64,000 nt of DNA from Rhizobium sp. N324 (GTDB lineage Bacteria > Pseudomonadota > Alphaproteobacteria > Rhizobiales > Rhizobiaceae): positions 995,001 to 1,059,000 of the forward strand of contig NZ_CP013630.1 of assembly GCF_001664485.1 (NCBI RefSeq), given 5' to 3'. Below, in pieces: positions 62,438-64,000 of the stretch; positions within the stretch are counted from its first letter, which is position 1; each line of letters begins with the position of its first letter. Made by a program: the position numbers and the translations under genes. The notes under the pieces were generated by a model. It saw only the letters and a program-made list of their open reading frames with translations, ran no database searches and was not told where the DNA came from.

Positions 62438-63205
62438 TCAAATCGCCGTAAAACCGTTGTCGACGAAAAGGTGGGCGCCATTGACGAAGTTCGATTCGTC
62501 GCTGGCGAGGTAAAGGGCGGCCCGCGCCACATCCTCGGGCTCGCCGATCCGGCCCTGCTGGGCGGCGATGGCGGCATCCGAGACATCGACGCCGAGCGCC
62601 TGCAGGTCCGCCACCTCGCGCAGGCCGTGCGGCGTGCGGATGAAGCCGGGGCAGACGGCGTTGCAGCGGATGTTGCGGTCGCGGAATTCCACTGCGATGG
62701 CACGGGCAAACATATGCACGGCGCCCTTGGTGGTGTCGTAAAGCACTTCCATCGGCGTGGCGGCGACCGCCGAGATCGACGAGGTGCAGACGATCGATCC
62801 GCCGCCAGCGGCAATCATCTTCGGCAGCACCGCCTTGGTCATCAGAAACATCGAGCGCACATTGACGGCGTGCAGCCAGTCCCATTCCTCAAGCGTCGTT
62901 TCCAGGAAGGGTTTGATGACGATCGTGCCGGCATGGTTGAAAAGTACGGTCACCGCGCCATAACGTTCCTCGACGCCGGCGACGGCTGCTTTGACAGCGG
63001 CTTCATCCGAGACATCCGCCGTCCAGCAATCAGCCTCGCCGCCGGCATCGCGGATCGCCTTGACGGTCTCGGCGGCTGCTTCGCCATTGCGGTCGATAAT
63101 GGCGACACGCGCGCCTTCAGCCGCAAACAGCTTCGAGGCCGCACCGCCCATGCCGGTCGCGCCGCCAGAGATGATGGCGACCTTGCCCTTCAATCTATCC
63201 GTCAT
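62438..63205 (-). CDS. SDR-family oxidoreductase
   Basis: A 255-residue classical SDR. NAD(P) loop SGGATGMGGAASKLF (about residues 14-28), NHAGTIVIKPF (variant of NNAG), catalytic Ser in CTSSISAVAATPM, and YDTTKGAVHMF (YxxxK, with Thr-Thr instead of Ala-Ser). A conserved C-terminus ends LFVDNGFTAI. ATG 63205 has GGGGACAGAC upstream. It precedes the pirin gene on the same strand with a 115-base gap; a joint function is unproven. The substrate is unknown. Confidence 0.9.
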   Translation of the reverse strand: MTDRLKGKVAIISGGATGMGGAASKLFAAEGARVAIIDRNGEAAAETVKAIRDAGGEADCWTADVSDEAAVKAAVAGVEERYGAVTVLFNHAGTIVIKPFLETTLEEWDWLHAVNVRSMFLMTKAVLPKMIAAGGGSIVCTSSISAVAATPMEVLYDTTKGAVHMFARAIAVEFRDRNIRCNAVCPGFIRTPHGLREVADLQALGVDVSDAAIAAQQGRIGEPEDVARAALYLASDESNFVNGAHLFVDNGFTAI

Positions 63206-63279
63206 TTGTCTGTCCCCTCATGGTTCTGGAGGGGATCATAGATCGGCCGCAAGCCGATCGCCAAGCGCCTTCGATCCGC

Positions 63280-63531
63280 TCAGGCCCCGTCCAGCGGCTC
63301 GACGGCCTGCGGCTTGCCGGCGCGGTCGAGCCGGATCTTCTCGATGCGATTTTCGGCGGCCGAAAGCAGCGTCTCGCAATGTTTCTTCAGCGCTTCGCCG
63401 CGCTCATAGATCTCGATCGATTCATCCAGCGCCACGTCGCCGCGTTCCAGCCGGGCGACGATGCTTTCGAGTTCGGCCACCGCCTTTTCGAAGGAAAGGC
63501 CCGATACCTCAGGCTTGGCGCTGTCAGTCAT
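63280..63531 (-). CDS. xseB: Exodeoxyribonuclease VII small subunit
   Basis: An 83-residue protein: [37 protein letters not shown] (split) [18 protein letters not shown], the helical XseB signature. It combines with XseA (not in this window) to degrade single-stranded DNA. ATG 63531 is chosen ([14 protein letters not shown] upstream); TTG 63537 is in frame. It begins two bases after the histone-deacetylase-like stop, so both are probably in one operon. Confidence 0.94.
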   Translation of the reverse strand: MTDSAKPEVSGLSFEKAVAELESIVARLERGDVALDESIEIYERGEALKKHCETLLSAAENRIEKIRLDRAGKPQAVEPLDGA

Positions 63532-63533
63532 TC

Positions 63534-64000
63534 TCAACCCTTCATCATTCGCAGAATATGCATGCCCGCCGATTCGGCGAGGCCTTCGAGATCATAACCG
63601 CCTTCGAGCAGGCTGACGACCCGGTTCTTCGCGTAGCGATCGGCGAGCTCCAGGACCCGCCCGGTCGCCCAGTCGAAATCCTCGCCCGTCAGATTGATCT
63701 GCGCTAAGGGATCGCGGTGATGGGCGTCGAAGCCGGCGGAGATGATGACGAGATCCGGCCGGAAATCGGCAACGGCCGGCAGCACGCGCGATTTGAACGC
63801 CTCGCGGAAATGGTCGCTGCCGACATTCGGCGAGAGCGGCGCATTGACGATGGTATTGTGTTTGCCCTTTTCGTCTTTGGCGCCGCTGCCGGGGTAAAGC
63901 GGCATCTGATGCGTCGAACAGAACAGCACCGAGGGGTCGTCCCAGAAAATATCCTGGGTGCCGTTGCCGTGGTGCACGTCCCAGTCGATGATGGCGACGC
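63534..64000 (-). CDS. Histone deacetylase-like protein (truncated at window edge)
   Basis: C-terminal 155 residues of a class II-type deacetylase-like (arginase-fold) protein. The frame enters from 64000 with [21 protein letters not shown] (metal ligand Asp and His pair), followed by [44 protein letters not shown] (third metal ligand Asp) and [12 protein letters not shown] (GGY). Bacterial members act on acetylpolyamines, acetoin or acetylated proteins; the substrate is unknown. It is immediately upstream of xseB. Confidence 0.93.
   Translation of the reverse strand, partial: VAIIDWDVHHGNGTQDIFWDDPSVLFCSTHQMPLYPGSGAKDEKGKHNTIVNAPLSPNVGSDHFREAFKSRVLPAVADFRPDLVIISAGFDAHHRDPLAQINLTGEDFDWATGRVLELADRYAKNRVVSLLEGGYDLEGLAESAGMHILRMMKG

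Overview
The window looks like a stretch of a Rhizobium chromosome (R. leguminosarum/etli group or a close relative). The basis is high-GC alphaproteobacterial coding sequence, Rhizobiaceae-typical proteins (split b/b' ATP synthase stalk subunits, a BA14K protein, an HPE1-like small exported protein, a DUF6101-type protein, a DUF982 protein, a giant DUF1217 protein), and many short palindromic intergenic elements of the kind known from rhizobia (RIME-like and ABC-type mosaics). Species assignment is inference. No rRNA, tRNA, CRISPR array, insertion sequence or prophage was seen.

Layout. 1-3.9 kb: end of the F0 ATP synthase operon (b', b), rnhB, a radical-SAM gene with a canonical alphaproteobacterial LexA box upstream, and a small glycosyltransferase-like gene. 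4.3-8.0 kb: a small exported protein, then moaB, ispE and an exported TPR protein on the minus strand. 8.1-14.8 kb: the polyprenyl diphosphate synthase gene divergent from DUF2007 and methyltransferase genes, mntH, an S49 peptidase, a small membrane protein, glyQ and a P-loop kinase-like gene lying between two copies of the glyQ 3' end. 14.9-22.1 kb: two DUF2207 membrane proteins around lemA and a second-type EPSP synthase, then purD. 22.2-35 kb: HPE1-like protein, a Cache chemoreceptor, glyS (opposite strand to glyQ and 11 kb away), tex, cfa, a histidine phosphatase, a MipA/OmpV porin-like protein, ubiA and a DUF6101-type protein.

35-46 kb: a 1,109-residue DUF1217 protein with about ten repeats, an FAD-linked oxidase with a Sua5-type threonylcarbamoyl-AMP synthase, a conserved rhizobial protein with a CtrA-type site upstream, a GbcA-like Rieske oxygenase, BA14K, DUF982 and a CorA/ZntB-type transporter. 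46-51.4 kb: an acyl-CoA dehydrogenase/enoyl-CoA hydratase pair with a MerR-like operator, an NAPE-PLD-like MBL hydrolase, and an SDR gene divergent from an HxlR regulator across a perfect inverted repeat. 51.4-64 kb: rlmD and tlyA (overlapping), DUF4424, a second chemoreceptor with a CheR/CheB-docking tail, dxs, a two-HKD phospholipase D-like protein, a pirin, an SDR, xseB and a truncated class II histone-deacetylase-like gene.

Themes. Isoprenoid and quinone supply recurs (ispE, dxs, the polyprenyl synthase, ubiA). Translation and RNA modification are well represented (glyQ, glyS, rlmD, tlyA, Sua5, trmN6-like, rnhB, tex). The least ordinary items are the glyQ 3'-end duplication around the kinase gene, the SOS-type box at the radical-SAM gene, the giant DUF1217 repeat protein, the large paired intergenic elements that intrude into gene ends, and several unassigned operators.
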